38,981 bases of DNA from Conexivisphaerales archaeon (lineage in GTDB: Archaea; Thermoproteota; Nitrososphaeria; Conexivisphaerales; UBA164). Location of the stretch: NCBI GenBank assembly GCA_030756715.1, contig JAVBJD010000008.1, forward strand, positions 1-38,981, read 5' to 3'. Position 1 is the first letter of the stretch. Each line of letters begins with the position of its first letter. A program made the translations under genes and the position numbers. The notes beneath the pieces were generated by a model. That model worked only from the letters and a program-made list of their open reading frames with translations. It searched no databases and had not been told where the DNA came from. Below are positions 24,689 through 34,226 of this stretch, in pieces.

Positions 24689-24697
24689 CGTTTTCAG
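24672..24697 (+). terminator. Hairpin spanning the radical SAM stop codon
   Basis: CTGAAAACG (24672-24680) and CGTTTTCAG (24689-24697) form a perfect 9-bp stem; the loop holds the end of the gene, with the TGA at 24686-24688. It could end transcription or protect the 3' end. No long T-run follows directly. Confidence 0.4.
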
Positions 24698-24745
24698 TAA
24701 ATTTAACAGTTTAATATTGATATAATTTTAATCAATTTATTCTAA

Positions 24746-24777
24746 TTCTAGAATGAATTTCTAGAAATACTTTTATT
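24746..24777 (+). promoter_or_regulatory. doxDA promoter with tandem TTCTAGAA palindromes
   Basis: Two identical 8-bp palindromes TTCTAGAA lie at 24746-24753 and 24759-24766, 13 bases center to center. A TATA-like ACTTTTATT follows at about 24769-24777, about 35 bases before the doxD ATG. The spacing just upstream of the core promoter fits a dimeric regulator bound to adjacent sites. Confidence 0.5.
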
Positions 24778-24808
24778 CTCAAAGTTTTCTTTAAAACAGG
24801 TGAACAAG

Positions 24809-25330
24809 ATGCAAAGTCCTAATGTAGATCAGGCGCAAATGGCTCTTCCTATAATGAGGATAACCCTTGGATGGCTTTACTTTTCTGCCATGCTCAGAAG
24901 AGTTTGGAACGTTCCCGCAAAGATGAACCCGAGTTCTTCGCTTTACGTGGGTGGAAAACTTATAACATTTATACCCCACTCGCTTTTTATCGGAGGCATA
25001 CTTCAGTATACTCTTCTACATCCAACCCTACTCTTTGATTTCCTGGTTATATGGACCATCCTTGAAGGAGTTTTTGGCCTGTTTATGATGCTGGGCTTTA
25101 TGAGCAGGCTTTCTGGCCTTGTCATAGCGCTTCTTGCATGGGGTATAGGCCTTGGTGCTGGATGGATTGGCACTACGTGCTTAGATGAATGGCAAATAGC
25201 GGCTGTAGAAGGTGCAGCAGCTTTAGTATTTGCTTTTGCAGGGAGCAGGTGGCTTTCGATAGATCAGCTTTTGATAAAGAAATACCCTAACGGCCTCAGA
25301 ATAGGAAGGTGGGACATACCCCTGTGGTGA
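24809..25330 (+). CDS. doxD: DoxD, thiosulfate:quinone oxidoreductase large subunit
   Basis: Membrane subunit of the enzyme that oxidises thiosulfate to tetrathionate and reduces quinone, known from thermoacidophilic Acidianus. Seen: four hydrophobic segments, first-helix pattern [12 protein letters not shown], an I-G-G-I-L-Q loop, helix 2 followed by G-F-M-S-R-L-S-G-L, and a last helix before a soluble R-W-L-S-I-D-Q tail. 173 residues from ATG 24809, which follows a GGTGA by 6 bases; the GTG at 24800 is an alternative. doxA follows after 7 bases, the expected pair. Confidence 0.9.
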   Translation: MQSPNVDQAQMALPIMRITLGWLYFSAMLRRVWNVPAKMNPSSSLYVGGKLITFIPHSLFIGGILQYTLLHPTLLFDFLVIWTILEGVFGLFMMLGFMSRLSGLVIALLAWGIGLGAGWIGTTCLDEWQIAAVEGAAALVFAFAGSRWLSIDQLLIKKYPNGLRIGRWDIPLW

Positions 25331-25337
25331 TAAAAAA

Positions 25338-25838
25338 ATGCAGAAATTCGTTGCTCTTTTAATTATTGGGTTGATAATAGCAACAGGCTATACTTTTGTT
25401 ACTTACCAGTATTTCTTTGGAGGTTTCACTAATCTGCACAATTACTCAAAAACGCCTGCTTATGTGCTGAACGGCTCTAAAGTTTTTACAAACGGAACGG
25501 TTGTACTTCAGATAGCAAGGGTTGATGGCCCGGATACATATGGCGGTTTTATAGTATTGGTTCAGCTAATTTCTCAAAACGGATCAGTTGTATACCAGTG
25601 GAATGCAGAGCAACTCGGAAGCATACCACAGAGCCACATCCACAATGAATACCCGCTTCACCCTGTAAAATCTGACAAGTTTGCGTTAATTGTCCCGCTT
25701 GGACAGAATGCAAGCGTCATTCTTCAGGTTCCTTTTAAACTACAATCTGGCACCTATACGCTAAGAGCCTATGACGTTAATGGCCAAGACAGCGCTTATG
25801 GAATTAGCTTTTCTGTGACGGTTCAAACACAGCAATAA
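25338..25838 (+). CDS. doxA: DoxA, thiosulfate:quinone oxidoreductase small subunit
   Basis: Accessory subunit of the DoxDA enzyme. Seen: an N-terminal membrane anchor (residues 5-25, F-V-A-L-L-I-I-G-L-I-I-A), then a soluble beta-sandwich domain outside the membrane with V-L-Q-I-A-R-V-D-G-P-D-T-Y-G-G-F and a closing Y-T-L-R-A-Y-D-V-N-G-Q-D. 166 residues. The family pairing with doxD is the strongest evidence. It is followed by a T-rich stretch that could end the transcript. Confidence 0.86.
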   Translation: MQKFVALLIIGLIIATGYTFVTYQYFFGGFTNLHNYSKTPAYVLNGSKVFTNGTVVLQIARVDGPDTYGGFIVLVQLISQNGSVVYQWNAEQLGSIPQSHIHNEYPLHPVKSDKFALIVPLGQNASVILQVPFKLQSGTYTLRAYDVNGQDSAYGISFSVTVQTQQ

Positions 25839-25842
25839 ATCA

Positions 25843-25858
25843 TTTTATTATTTTTTTA
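25843..25858 (+). terminator. T-rich terminator after doxDA
   Basis: TTTTATTATTTTTTT just after the doxA stop, with a 7-T run at 25851-25857, is typical of archaeal T-tract termination. The 39 bases between convergent doxA and sufB are AT-rich and could serve both. Confidence 0.5.
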
Positions 25859-25877
25859 ACTTAATTTTGTTAAAAAT

Positions 25878-27245
25878 TCAACCAACTTTTTCTGCAAGTT
25901 CTAGCTCTATCAGCCTGTTGAGCTCAACTGCAAAGTCAGCAGGTATTTGCCTTTCAAAATCCTCTAGATAACCGGATATTATAAGGGCTGTAGCTTGTGA
26001 CTCTTTCAGCCCTCTGCTCTGAAGGTAAAATAGAGCATGTTTGTTTATCTTTCCTGCCGTTGCCTCATGAACTACTGAAGCGTCAGTCGACTTTACGACT
26101 TCATAAGGGTATGTGTAAGCCGAAGATTTTTCATCGACGATCAAAGAATCGCAGCTAACATAAGATTTCGAGTTCTTTGCGCCCATAGATACATAGACTA
26201 TTCCTCTGTATGTTGATTTTCCTCCATTCATAGAAACGCTTTTTGACTGTATAACGGAAGATGTATCCTGAGCTATATGGTATGCTTTTCCACCGGAATC
26301 TATTTCTTGCTTTCCCGAAGCCATGCTTAGGGAAAGAATCTGCGTGCTTGCCCCTTTCCCTACAAGGTATGAAGCTGGATAAGCCATTGTAACAGCGCTG
26401 CCTACATTTCCTCCAACCCATTCCATCCTCCCGTTTTCATAAACCCTAGCTCTTTCTGTAACGAGATTATAAACGTTTTTTGACCAGTTCTGTATAGAAG
26501 TATATCTAACTTTGGCGCCTTTTTTGACCACCACTTCAACAACACCAGAATGTAATGATGCTTCTGAATACCTCGGAGCGGTACAGTTCTCTATATAGTG
26601 AACGTAGCTGTCTTCTTCTGCAACTATGAGCGTCCTGTCAAAGGTTCCTTCGTTTGAGCTGTTCATTCTATAATATGCATAGACTGGTTTTTCAAGCTTT
26701 ACGCCTCTTGGGACATAGAGGAAGCTACCCCCTCCCCAAACAGCGTAAGTTAAGGCTGAGAATTTATTGTCCCCTATGGGCACAACCTTTCCGAAATATG
26801 GCCTTACAAGTTCCGGGTATTCCTTTACGGCTTCGTCCATTGCTGCAAATATTATTCCCTGGGACTCAAGTTCCTTTTTCATATTGTGGTAAACCATTTC
26901 AGATTCAAACTGTGCTCCAACACCCGCTAAAAATTTTCTTTCTGCTTCTGGCACCCCTAATCTTTCAAAAGTCTCTCTTATTGAAGGCGGTAGTTCTTCC
27001 CAAGATGAGGCCCTTTTGCTTAATGGTTTTATATAATATATAAGATTATTGAGGTCTAAACCTCTGAGATCAGGCCCCCATCTTGGCATAGGCGATTCTA
27101 AGAATTCTTTTAACGCCTTTTTTCTGATATCCTCAACCCATACAGGATCGTCTTTCTGCCTTGAGATTTCTTCTATCAGTTTTTCATCGATCCCAGGAGG
27201 AGAAACATATGCGTACTCGGCCTTAACCGAGAAATCATAATCCAT
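25878..27245 (-). CDS. sufB: SufB, Fe-S cluster scaffold protein
   Basis: Scaffold for building iron-sulfur clusters, normally with SufC (ATPase) and SufD. Seen: R-W-G-P-D-L-R near residue 55, E-S-E-M-V-Y-H-N, a long right-handed beta-helix core, S-C-D-S-L-I-V (the Cys used in E. coli SufB) near 380, H-E-A-T-A-G-K-I-N (the conserved Glu), and a helical C-terminus. I start at ATG 27245 (455 residues) because CTTATAAAG at 27266-27274 places a leaderless start there; ATG 27257 adds four residues. No sufC or sufD lies beside it. It sits downstream of a cluster-rich molybdoenzyme operon, but with its own promoter. Confidence 0.93.
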   Translation of the reverse strand: MDYDFSVKAEYAYVSPPGIDEKLIEEISRQKDDPVWVEDIRKKALKEFLESPMPRWGPDLRGLDLNNLIYYIKPLSKRASSWEELPPSIRETFERLGVPEAERKFLAGVGAQFESEMVYHNMKKELESQGIIFAAMDEAVKEYPELVRPYFGKVVPIGDNKFSALTYAVWGGGSFLYVPRGVKLEKPVYAYYRMNSSNEGTFDRTLIVAEEDSYVHYIENCTAPRYSEASLHSGVVEVVVKKGAKVRYTSIQNWSKNVYNLVTERARVYENGRMEWVGGNVGSAVTMAYPASYLVGKGASTQILSLSMASGKQEIDSGGKAYHIAQDTSSVIQSKSVSMNGGKSTYRGIVYVSMGAKNSKSYVSCDSLIVDEKSSAYTYPYEVVKSTDASVVHEATAGKINKHALFYLQSRGLKESQATALIISGYLEDFERQIPADFAVELNRLIELELAEKVG

Positions 27246-27320
27246 AAAAAAACTCATCTTTGATTCTTTATAAGTTTTGATCGAATTCCGTTTAGAGATT
27301 TTAAGCTTTATAAAGATGAT

Positions 27321-27887
27321 CTATAAATTCGTGTTTGATTTTGCTTTTGAAATCCTGTTCCGTTCGTTTATCATGAACTTTTCTAAAGCTATTCCTATCA
27401 GCTTCGTATACTCCCCTTTGAAGTTTTCCTTTATATCATTTGCTAGCTTAGGAACCCATCTTAGTATATGAGAGCTTACAAATTCGTCCCCTTCTTTATC
27501 AAGAGAAACAAAATAAAGAAATGATGTGAACTCCATCTCTGTTGAAACATGATCAGGTAATTCTTTCTGAACGTTTAGACCGTATTTTAAGTAGCTAGCC
27601 ATAAGCTTCTCCAGTACGCTTCCATAAATCGTTTTTTGAATATACCATGATTCATAAGGCGGACACTTTAGCTCTCTGAAATCGTTAACAAAGCATGAAG
27701 TATATTCAGTTAGAAGTTTGTCCATATCTTGGCTCACAAGTATTTCATAAATTTTCTTTGTTTCTTCATAATATGGCCTATCTTTTACATACTCTAAAAA
27801 TTCTTTTAAATTATCCCTATATCTTGGTCCTAACAAAATATATGAAAACAATCTGTAATCTGCTGATACAGATCTGTATTCAGTCAT
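27321..27887 (-). CDS. TorD/DmsD-family molybdoenzyme chaperone
   Basis: Cytoplasmic all-helical chaperone that helps load cofactor into and export the Tat-targeted molybdoenzyme catalytic subunit. Seen: 188 residues, helical, with the family-type C-P-P-Y-E-S-W-Y motif near residue 76 and P-D-H-V-S-T-E-M-E-F near 111. Its ATG overlaps the polyferredoxin stop by 8 bases, so it is the last gene of the five-gene operon whose first gene is the Tat substrate. No odd features. Confidence 0.87.
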   Translation of the reverse strand: MTEYRSVSADYRLFSYILLGPRYRDNLKEFLEYVKDRPYYEETKKIYEILVSQDMDKLLTEYTSCFVNDFRELKCPPYESWYIQKTIYGSVLEKLMASYLKYGLNVQKELPDHVSTEMEFTSFLYFVSLDKEGDEFVSSHILRWVPKLANDIKENFKGEYTKLIGIALEKFMINERNRISKAKSNTNL

Positions 27888-29280
27888 CCTTCACGCTGCC
27901 TCTCGGTTTAAACTGCGAATTAGGTCCTAAAAGCTTTTTCGCAGCGTACTCAGACCTGTGCTTTGGACATAGCTCAAGCCACTCGTCATCAACTTCCATT
28001 CCCTGTTTTTTCATAACTTCTTTTATGTGGTTTAACGATCTCCTTGATCCGACTGGAGCTCCACAAACTCTGCACTTTACCAAATAATCCTTTGCCAGCA
28101 CTTTCTTTTCACTCTTTCCCCTATTTACCTTAATAGCCTTTCCAGATCCATCTTTTGAAGACACAGGACATACGTTTATACAAATGTTGCAACCTATACA
28201 CGGCTCAGGATCAAACGTTAGCGCTTCCTGGCCATCTATGTTTTCGATCTTCAAAGCAGAAACTGGGCACCACTTTGCACATGCTTCGCATAAAGTGCAT
28301 GAGTCATCAACTTTAACATCGTAAGATAGAATGTCTTTGAGTTTATTCTCTGTAAATTTCTTACTTAAATCTGAACGCTTCTCAACGCTATCAAGTCTAA
28401 TAGTAAATGGTGCGGGTTCTACAGACTCCTCTGTATTCCCCCTTATTTCAAACTTTATCCCTCCTATCACCGAATTTACGGTCCTTACATCTTGTTTTAA
28501 CTTTTCAAGGTTCTTCTCAAGTTCGCAACCAACGCATTTAAGATAAACTTCTCCAGAGCTTCTCAAAGCTAAAAGATCCTCTAGAGAAAGCATCGCTATG
28601 CAAGGTAACTTTATCGAGTTTCCTTTATCTTTATAGCAAGAAATCGTTTTGTTTCCTTTTAAAGTTGATAGGTCAAATATTGAACGCTGCGGCGCAGAAG
28701 GAAACTGTAGCGCGCTTTCTGGACAAGAAGCAACGCATAGGCCGCACGCTGTACATTTTTCATAGTCTATCTTTACTCCACTCTTTTTGTCAACGGTAAT
28801 TGCGTTGTAAGGACAAGAATCCTGACAAACTGTACATTCCCTATAAAGATAACCGCAGTAATCAGATATGTAAACGGGCTTATCAACCCTGTCCTTGCCA
28901 ACCTTTACCGCCCCCCTTATTACCTCTCTCCTGCTAAGGGGCAGTGTAATGTCTATTTCCTGAGCTTTATCAGCAACAAAGTTACGCTCTAACATAACAG
29001 TATTCTGCGCTATGGCTTCATCTCCCCATCTATAATCAACAACCCTTAAGAGTAGCGGGTTTAGGCCAGCTTTTAGCGCGGCTTCCCTGTAAAGTTTTAA
29101 ATGGGCCTCATCATAAACTCCTACAATTATCAATCCGTTTATGTTAAGCCTTTTTATAAAATCGGCAAGCTCTGCTGAATCGCATGTTTTTACTTCCCCT
29201 GAAGGATTATGTTCACAACCGTGTTTTAAAATGCCTATCTTATTTTTCGTAGAATTAATAAAATAATCAGAAAAACCCAT
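27880..29280 (-). CDS. Polyferredoxin with HdrA-like N-terminal domain
   Basis: An iron-sulfur electron carrier in the molybdoenzyme operon. Seen (numbering from GTG 29289): residues 15-115 read like the N-terminal HdrA-type domain (I-G-I-L-K-H-G-C then I-I-V-G-V-Y-D-E-A-H-L-K-L and a helix-strand pair); ferredoxin motifs at C152-C159 and C179-C189; a cysteine-poor spacer of about 120 residues; a second ferredoxin pair C-T-L-C-E-A-C-A-K-W-C-P and C-I-G-C-N-I-C-I-N-V-C-P; and a last C-R-V-C-G-A-P ... C-P-K-H zinc-ribbon-like end. I chose ATG 29280. No such fusion is standard in Psr or Ttr operons, so the partner is unclear. Confidence 0.8.
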   Translation of the reverse strand: MGFSDYFINSTKNKIGILKHGCEHNPSGEVKTCDSAELADFIKRLNINGLIIVGVYDEAHLKLYREAALKAGLNPLLLRVVDYRWGDEAIAQNTVMLERNFVADKAQEIDITLPLSRREVIRGAVKVGKDRVDKPVYISDYCGYLYRECTVCQDSCPYNAITVDKKSGVKIDYEKCTACGLCVASCPESALQFPSAPQRSIFDLSTLKGNKTISCYKDKGNSIKLPCIAMLSLEDLLALRSSGEVYLKCVGCELEKNLEKLKQDVRTVNSVIGGIKFEIRGNTEESVEPAPFTIRLDSVEKRSDLSKKFTENKLKDILSYDVKVDDSCTLCEACAKWCPVSALKIENIDGQEALTFDPEPCIGCNICINVCPVSSKDGSGKAIKVNRGKSEKKVLAKDYLVKCRVCGAPVGSRRSLNHIKEVMKKQGMEVDDEWLELCPKHRSEYAAKKLLGPNSQFKPRGSVKDD

Positions 29281-29285
29281 CTGTT

Positions 29286-30458
29286 TCACTTAAATATCCA
29301 GAGGTGTTTTGGCTTTTCTCCTTCTTCCAAGGGGAATATCAAGGCTCCAAGCGCATACAGGCTAGGCCAGAGTATACATGCTCCTATGAACATCATCAGA
29401 AGCCCGGTTGGCGGGAAATAAGAGTAGTTTGATATCTGTAAAGTAAGCCACACGTAAGGTCTCAGTTCTTGCGGCAGTACTATCAGAGAGTATTTGCTCA
29501 TAAAACCACCTATTATCAAAAGAACAGCAGCTGTTATGGCTGCCCAAGAGCTCTTTTTCATGTATCCGTAAACAGCAAGGGCAACAGGTATGAATATTCC
29601 TAGCACCATTTCTACCCCCCAGAATATTACGGCTTCGCTTCCAAAAAGCAGAGTCTGGTAAACGGGCCATACGGTTTCTCTGCTATACCATGCTGATATT
29701 ATGATCCAAGTCAAGTACATCAAATATGAAGGTATCGATATAAGGTAAACTTCGCTGTAGTAACGACTCATAAAAGCTTTCAGGTTGCTGTCTTTGTGTT
29801 TAACTACGTATATGAAAAGAGACTGTCCTGCGGCACCAAGCATAATGGCGCTCATTATAAAGTAAAGAGCCAGCCAAGGACCGTACCAGGCAGGCATAGA
29901 AATTAGGCTCCCGAATACTTCACCGAGGTTGCTGTGCACTGCTATCGTGGCTATAAGTACGAGAATAGCTATAGCAAGCTCTAAGTACTTTATCCTTCTA
30001 AGCAGGTCCCATGACTCAACAAGTATCATATAGAGAAGCTCTATGACTAGCATTAGAGCGAAGAATGTGTAGAATGCTGCCATCCAGGCTATTCTTGAAG
30101 ACATCCTGAAGAACAGCAGTATATAGTAAAAGTCAAAAGGCTTGTATATGCCTAAAAGTACGAGCAACCAAGCTGAAAATATTGTAGATAGAGAGAACCA
30201 TACTCCGTATTTTATTATCTTTTTGTACTCTCCGTTCGGCCCGTTGTAACCAAATATCGTGTATACGCTGTTAACTATGCTTGAACCAGTCGCCATCAGT
30301 GCAAAGAAGGTATAGCCAACGACGTCAAGCCCCCACGGTACGTCAAAAACCTGCTCTTCAACCTGATCAAGCTTGTAGCCATAATAAGCCATTCCTAGAG
30401 CTATAAGTATGAGCACGATCGAAATAACAGCCACAGCTACTTTCTTTCCTGTATTCAT
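29286..30458 (-). CDS. NrfD/PsrC-like membrane quinone subunit
   Basis: Polytopic membrane subunit linking the molybdoenzyme to quinone. Seen: about ten hydrophobic segments with NrfD-type P-W-G-L-D-V-V-G-Y-T-F-F-A-L in the first loop and a C-terminal L-W-I-F-K. 390 residues from ATG 30458, which follows GGAGGTGA (30467-30474) by 8 bases and overlaps the psrB stop. An upstream start at 30506 gives 16 more residues but lacks a ribosome-binding site. Second-to-last subunit type of the CISM family after A and B. Confidence 0.88.
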   Translation of the reverse strand: MNTGKKVAVAVISIVLILIALGMAYYGYKLDQVEEQVFDVPWGLDVVGYTFFALMATGSSIVNSVYTIFGYNGPNGEYKKIIKYGVWFSLSTIFSAWLLVLLGIYKPFDFYYILLFFRMSSRIAWMAAFYTFFALMLVIELLYMILVESWDLLRRIKYLELAIAILVLIATIAVHSNLGEVFGSLISMPAWYGPWLALYFIMSAIMLGAAGQSLFIYVVKHKDSNLKAFMSRYYSEVYLISIPSYLMYLTWIIISAWYSRETVWPVYQTLLFGSEAVIFWGVEMVLGIFIPVALAVYGYMKKSSWAAITAAVLLIIGGFMSKYSLIVLPQELRPYVWLTLQISNYSYFPPTGLLMMFIGACILWPSLYALGALIFPLEEGEKPKHLWIFK

Positions 30459-30459
30459 T

Positions 30460-31146
30460 TCATTCTTCACCTCCGTTTTCAACGTACCTGCCCTGCTGTT
30501 TTCCAAAAATGTACCTTACCTTAGATCCTACACCAAGCTCTGGATTTATTTCCACAGCCTGACCGGTGTTAAACAGTATTGAAACTTCACTGTTTGGATC
30601 GTCAAGGCACCCGAACACCCTCGCTCCTCCTACACATGTCCTTACACAGGCTGGCGTGTTAGTGTCGTCTGGCGCTGTTCCATAGCAGAAGGTGCATTTA
30701 TCGACATGAGGGACAACATGTATTGTGTTTTCTCCATAGTATTCTTTAGATTTTTCAATATCTTCATAAGTATACATATACCTCGCGCCAAAAGGACATG
30801 CTTCAACACAGTACTGGCAGCCTATGCATTTGTACTCGTCAACTACGACTATTCCACCATCAACTATCTGAGTTGCACCTGTTGGGCAGACATAATAGCA
30901 AGGCGGATTCTCACACTGCATGCAAAGCCTTGGTAAAAAGACCCTTTGCGAGTTCGGATAATCCCCGAGTTCATAATCTTCTACATGAGTCCTCCAGAGC
31001 TCGTTCCAGAATGGGGTCTGGTTTTCAAGAGTGCATGCGGCAACGCATGCATCACATCCCATACACTGGTCTACCTTTATGACCATTCCCCAGTGATTAC
31101 ATTCTCCTGTGTTCTTAAAGCCCTGATAGGGGTTTTGCTGACTCAT
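30460..31146 (-). CDS. PsrB/DmsB-like four-cluster ferredoxin subunit
   Basis: Electron-transfer subunit between the molybdenum subunit and the NrfD-like subunit. Seen: four [4Fe-4S] motifs: C28-C31-C34-C38, C75-C78-C83-C87 ([14 protein letters not shown]), C107-C110-C113-C117, and C151-C154 with C167-C171. Length 228 is usual. ATG at 31146 lies 5 bases after the stop of the A subunit, whose end carries GGAGGTGC as ribosome-binding site. There is no signal peptide; it is carried out with the Tat-exported A subunit in this family. Confidence 0.92.
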   Translation of the reverse strand: MSQQNPYQGFKNTGECNHWGMVIKVDQCMGCDACVAACTLENQTPFWNELWRTHVEDYELGDYPNSQRVFLPRLCMQCENPPCYYVCPTGATQIVDGGIVVVDEYKCIGCQYCVEACPFGARYMYTYEDIEKSKEYYGENTIHVVPHVDKCTFCYGTAPDDTNTPACVRTCVGGARVFGCLDDPNSEVSILFNTGQAVEINPELGVGSKVRYIFGKQQGRYVENGGEE

Positions 31147-31151
31147 TTTTT

Positions 31152-34100
31152 CTACGCACCTCCATTAGTAGAATTAGTATAATTTGGAGCTGTGCTCTCC
31201 TGAGAAGGCAGCTCTGTCGAAACTTCAGCCACAGCCGTAAACTGGCTTATTTCTGCGGCTGTAGCCTTTCTAACATTTACCGTAAACTGCTGTATCATCC
31301 TGTGACCTGTCAGCGGGTCGTAGCTCTTTGTCCAGATTTCTGTTACAGCCTTGTTGCCAAAGCTGTCTAGAGAGTTTATAGAATAGCTCTGGGCCGGATT
31401 TGACTGCCCCCATGGCATGGGCACACCTATTGTATCGGGTCTTATCATTTCAGTTAAATGCACTCTAGCTGCTATCTGTGCGCCTGTTATGTTGTTCGTT
31501 ACAACTATCCAGTCCCCTTCGTTCAGACCCATGCTTTTCGCTACGTCTTTGTTCATCCATATGTACTGGAGTATGTTCTTATGATAGCTGTTCGAAGTCA
31601 AGGCGTATAGCACTGGAATATCTGCTGTATATATGTATGCTATCTGCGGTACTTTGTATTCTACGTGGAAGAACTCTGGGGGTGTTGGCCTAAAAGCCGG
31701 ATCACTGTATGGAGCTGAAGGCTGCTGATAAGTTCCCGGGCTTATAGCGTATCCAGCATTCCAGTCAGGGGGGACGTACTGGATCAAAGGATCCCAAGTC
31801 CTGTCATAACCGAAATTTTTAACCACATAATAATAAAGTATAGTTGAATAAACCTCTATCCTTCCAGATGGTAGCCCTGCAGGTACGTTCCATGGAACCC
31901 TCATGTTATTTTGTACATAATCATCCCAGGTATTGACCGTTATTACCCCCTGAGTCTTGAGCTGATTCATTACGTCTTCGGGTTCTACGTTCAACTTTGA
32001 GGCAATTATAGCGCTCTGAACATCGTTGAACGCCTTGCCCGTAAATTCTCCCCAAACAGGATAAATGCCGGTAGAGTTAAGCTGGTTGAGGTATGGCTGC
32101 ATTTCTTTCTGCATGGCAGCGATAAGCTGGTCTGCAGGTAGTCCGAGAGCGTTTGCCATGACAGTTATGTATTCGTTAAAGAAACCCAGCTCGTAGGAAA
32201 GCAAAACAAAAGTATCGAGCTCGGGTATTGCATACGGGTAAACACGAGGAACAGCCTGCCACCTCTTTCTGTAACCAGAATCGGGTGTAGCTCCTCTGTC
32301 CGTTATCGGCTCGTCCCTTTCTATATAAGTTGCATCAGGCAGTATTACGTCTGCATAAAGCGTTGTATCAGTAGGTAAGACGTCTATCATGACAACAAAT
32401 GTGTTGCTAAGTATCTCTTTCCACTCTGATTCCTGCATATCCTTAGCTGGATTTACGCAGCAAGCCATTATCATCTTTATGTTATAAGGCTGGTTGTTCC
32501 ACTGAACCTTGTTATTAATAGATTCATATATACCCGTATCGGGGAAAAGTGAATACACTGCTGCTGGCTTTAAGCCCTGAGAAATTAAGGTTGAGTTATA
32601 AGCGGCTGCTACGGAAGGATGGCCATGCTGCCAGAAGTTAGGATTGTTAAACACCAGAGCTGTAGCAACGTATTCCATCATCTGACCGGGTAAGTTCATT
32701 ACTGGCACAGACATCAGAACTTCAGGTCTCTGTATAAGTATCCCTGGCTTTATCTTGCCCGAGCTTACTGCAGAATTATAAGCCTGATAAAGCTTGTAAG
32801 CCGATTCCCTCCATGCGCCGCTGTATAACCATCCTCCCCTTACATCTATGCTGCCCTTCAGAGCCATTATTATAGCTGTGGCCCTTCTCCACTGAGTTGT
32901 ATAGCTGCCCTGAGATCCTCTAAGCCCTGTCCCTATTTCTACTGGAGACGCCGTTGCAACTTTGTTATAAAATTGCTTTATGAGAGAGCTATCTACATCA
33001 GCAAGTTTTGATACGTAATCTATGCTGAAACTTGAAACACGATCTGAAAGAAACATAAAGAAAGTTTTTAAAGTTTTTCCGTCTTGAGTTTGGAGACCCG
33101 ATACGTGAAGAGCAGGGATTATCCTTCTTCCATCAACGGTATAAGCGTTGGTGTTTGTGTAGGGGGGCACATCAACTATCTTCCCTGAAATTTCGTCATA
33201 AACTTTGAACGCCTTAACTGTTCCGTCTTCGTAAGTTGAGACATATGGATGTATTATTCCGTTTTCTTCATATCCTAAAAATGGAGAATCTGTGTAATAC
33301 CTTACAAAATTATCGTCATAATAATTGTTTTCTATCAAGTAATTTATAAGTCCCATAGCTAAAGCCAAGTCGCTCCCTGGTTTTGCGGGAATCCATAAAT
33401 CGGCTTTTGATGCCGCTTCGCTTACACGTGGATCTATAACAATAACATAGGCGCCGTTTTCAAGACCTTTCCCAAATCTAGCCCCTTTATTAACGAATAC
33501 TCCTGCCGGGTTTCCGTTACTTCCCCATAAAACAATTACTGGAGAATATTCAAAATCGTCAACCAAATCAAGACCGTGGGCGTCAAAACTACCGACCGTA
33601 AGGTTTATCCCGAGCTGTTCCCCGAACAAGCAGGGCTGCATCGGGCTGCCAGCCATGTTCGGTATCTGCGAAGCCATCATAAATGGGATAAGCTCCGGCC
33701 TGTAGTTTGCGCAAGGTATAGCTCCGCCTCCCATAGCTATTTCCCATGGCTGTACATTAAGCTCCTGCATCTTCTGCTTTATATAGCTTATAGCTTCGTC
33801 CCAAGTAGCTTCTTTAAAAGACCACGTGCCCTTTGGGCCTGTCCTTATAAGCGGTTTTTTGATCCTGTCCTTGTTATAAGTTATCATGGTACCGCTCCTT
33901 CCTCTTGCACAAAGCTTACCAAAATTTAGTGAAGAGTTTGGGTTTCCATCTATTTCTACAGCCCTTATATAATTTCCTTTTTGCTCTACATAAACAAGGG
34001 CATCACACACAGAAGAACATATCCCGCACATAGTTGGAGAGTATGTATAAGAATAACCTGGCAAAGGTTGCTCATAATCTGTCTGCAACGAAAGAAGATT

Positions 34101-34226
34101 AAAGGAAAACTTGCCCTCTGCAGCACCAATCGCATAAACAATACCTGCGGCAACTACCGCGCTGCCTGTTATTTTTATAAAATCACGCCTGGCAACATCT
34201 ATTTTCTCTTTACTATCACTGGCCAT
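31152..34226 (-). CDS. Molybdopterin oxidoreductase catalytic subunit (Psr/Ttr/Sre type)
   Basis: Large CISM-family molybdenum or tungsten enzyme, likely outside the cytoplasm, reducing a sulfur compound such as tetrathionate, thiosulfate or sulfur. Seen: Tat signal A-R-R-D-F-I-K-I-T with hydrophobic stretch (residues 12-35); [4Fe-4S] ligands C67, C70, C74 and C106; a candidate metal-ligand Cys C199 in Q-P-C-L-F-G-E; pterin-binding domains; and a C-terminal beta-barrel with N-S-Y-H-K-N-I-L. Length 1024 is at the long end of Psr and near Ttr/Sre/Arr. Substrate cannot be set by sequence reading alone. First gene of the operon, with a short leader. Confidence 0.88.
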   Translation of the reverse strand: MASDSKEKIDVARRDFIKITGSAVVAAGIVYAIGAAEGKFSFNLLSLQTDYEQPLPGYSYTYSPTMCGICSSVCDALVYVEQKGNYIRAVEIDGNPNSSLNFGKLCARGRSGTMITYNKDRIKKPLIRTGPKGTWSFKEATWDEAISYIKQKMQELNVQPWEIAMGGGAIPCANYRPELIPFMMASQIPNMAGSPMQPCLFGEQLGINLTVGSFDAHGLDLVDDFEYSPVIVLWGSNGNPAGVFVNKGARFGKGLENGAYVIVIDPRVSEAASKADLWIPAKPGSDLALAMGLINYLIENNYYDDNFVRYYTDSPFLGYEENGIIHPYVSTYEDGTVKAFKVYDEISGKIVDVPPYTNTNAYTVDGRRIIPALHVSGLQTQDGKTLKTFFMFLSDRVSSFSIDYVSKLADVDSSLIKQFYNKVATASPVEIGTGLRGSQGSYTTQWRRATAIIMALKGSIDVRGGWLYSGAWRESAYKLYQAYNSAVSSGKIKPGILIQRPEVLMSVPVMNLPGQMMEYVATALVFNNPNFWQHGHPSVAAAYNSTLISQGLKPAAVYSLFPDTGIYESINNKVQWNNQPYNIKMIMACCVNPAKDMQESEWKEILSNTFVVMIDVLPTDTTLYADVILPDATYIERDEPITDRGATPDSGYRKRWQAVPRVYPYAIPELDTFVLLSYELGFFNEYITVMANALGLPADQLIAAMQKEMQPYLNQLNSTGIYPVWGEFTGKAFNDVQSAIIASKLNVEPEDVMNQLKTQGVITVNTWDDYVQNNMRVPWNVPAGLPSGRIEVYSTILYYYVVKNFGYDRTWDPLIQYVPPDWNAGYAISPGTYQQPSAPYSDPAFRPTPPEFFHVEYKVPQIAYIYTADIPVLYALTSNSYHKNILQYIWMNKDVAKSMGLNEGDWIVVTNNITGAQIAARVHLTEMIRPDTIGVPMPWGQSNPAQSYSINSLDSFGNKAVTEIWTKSYDPLTGHRMIQQFTVNVRKATAAEISQFTAVAEVSTELPSQESTAPNYTNSTNGGA

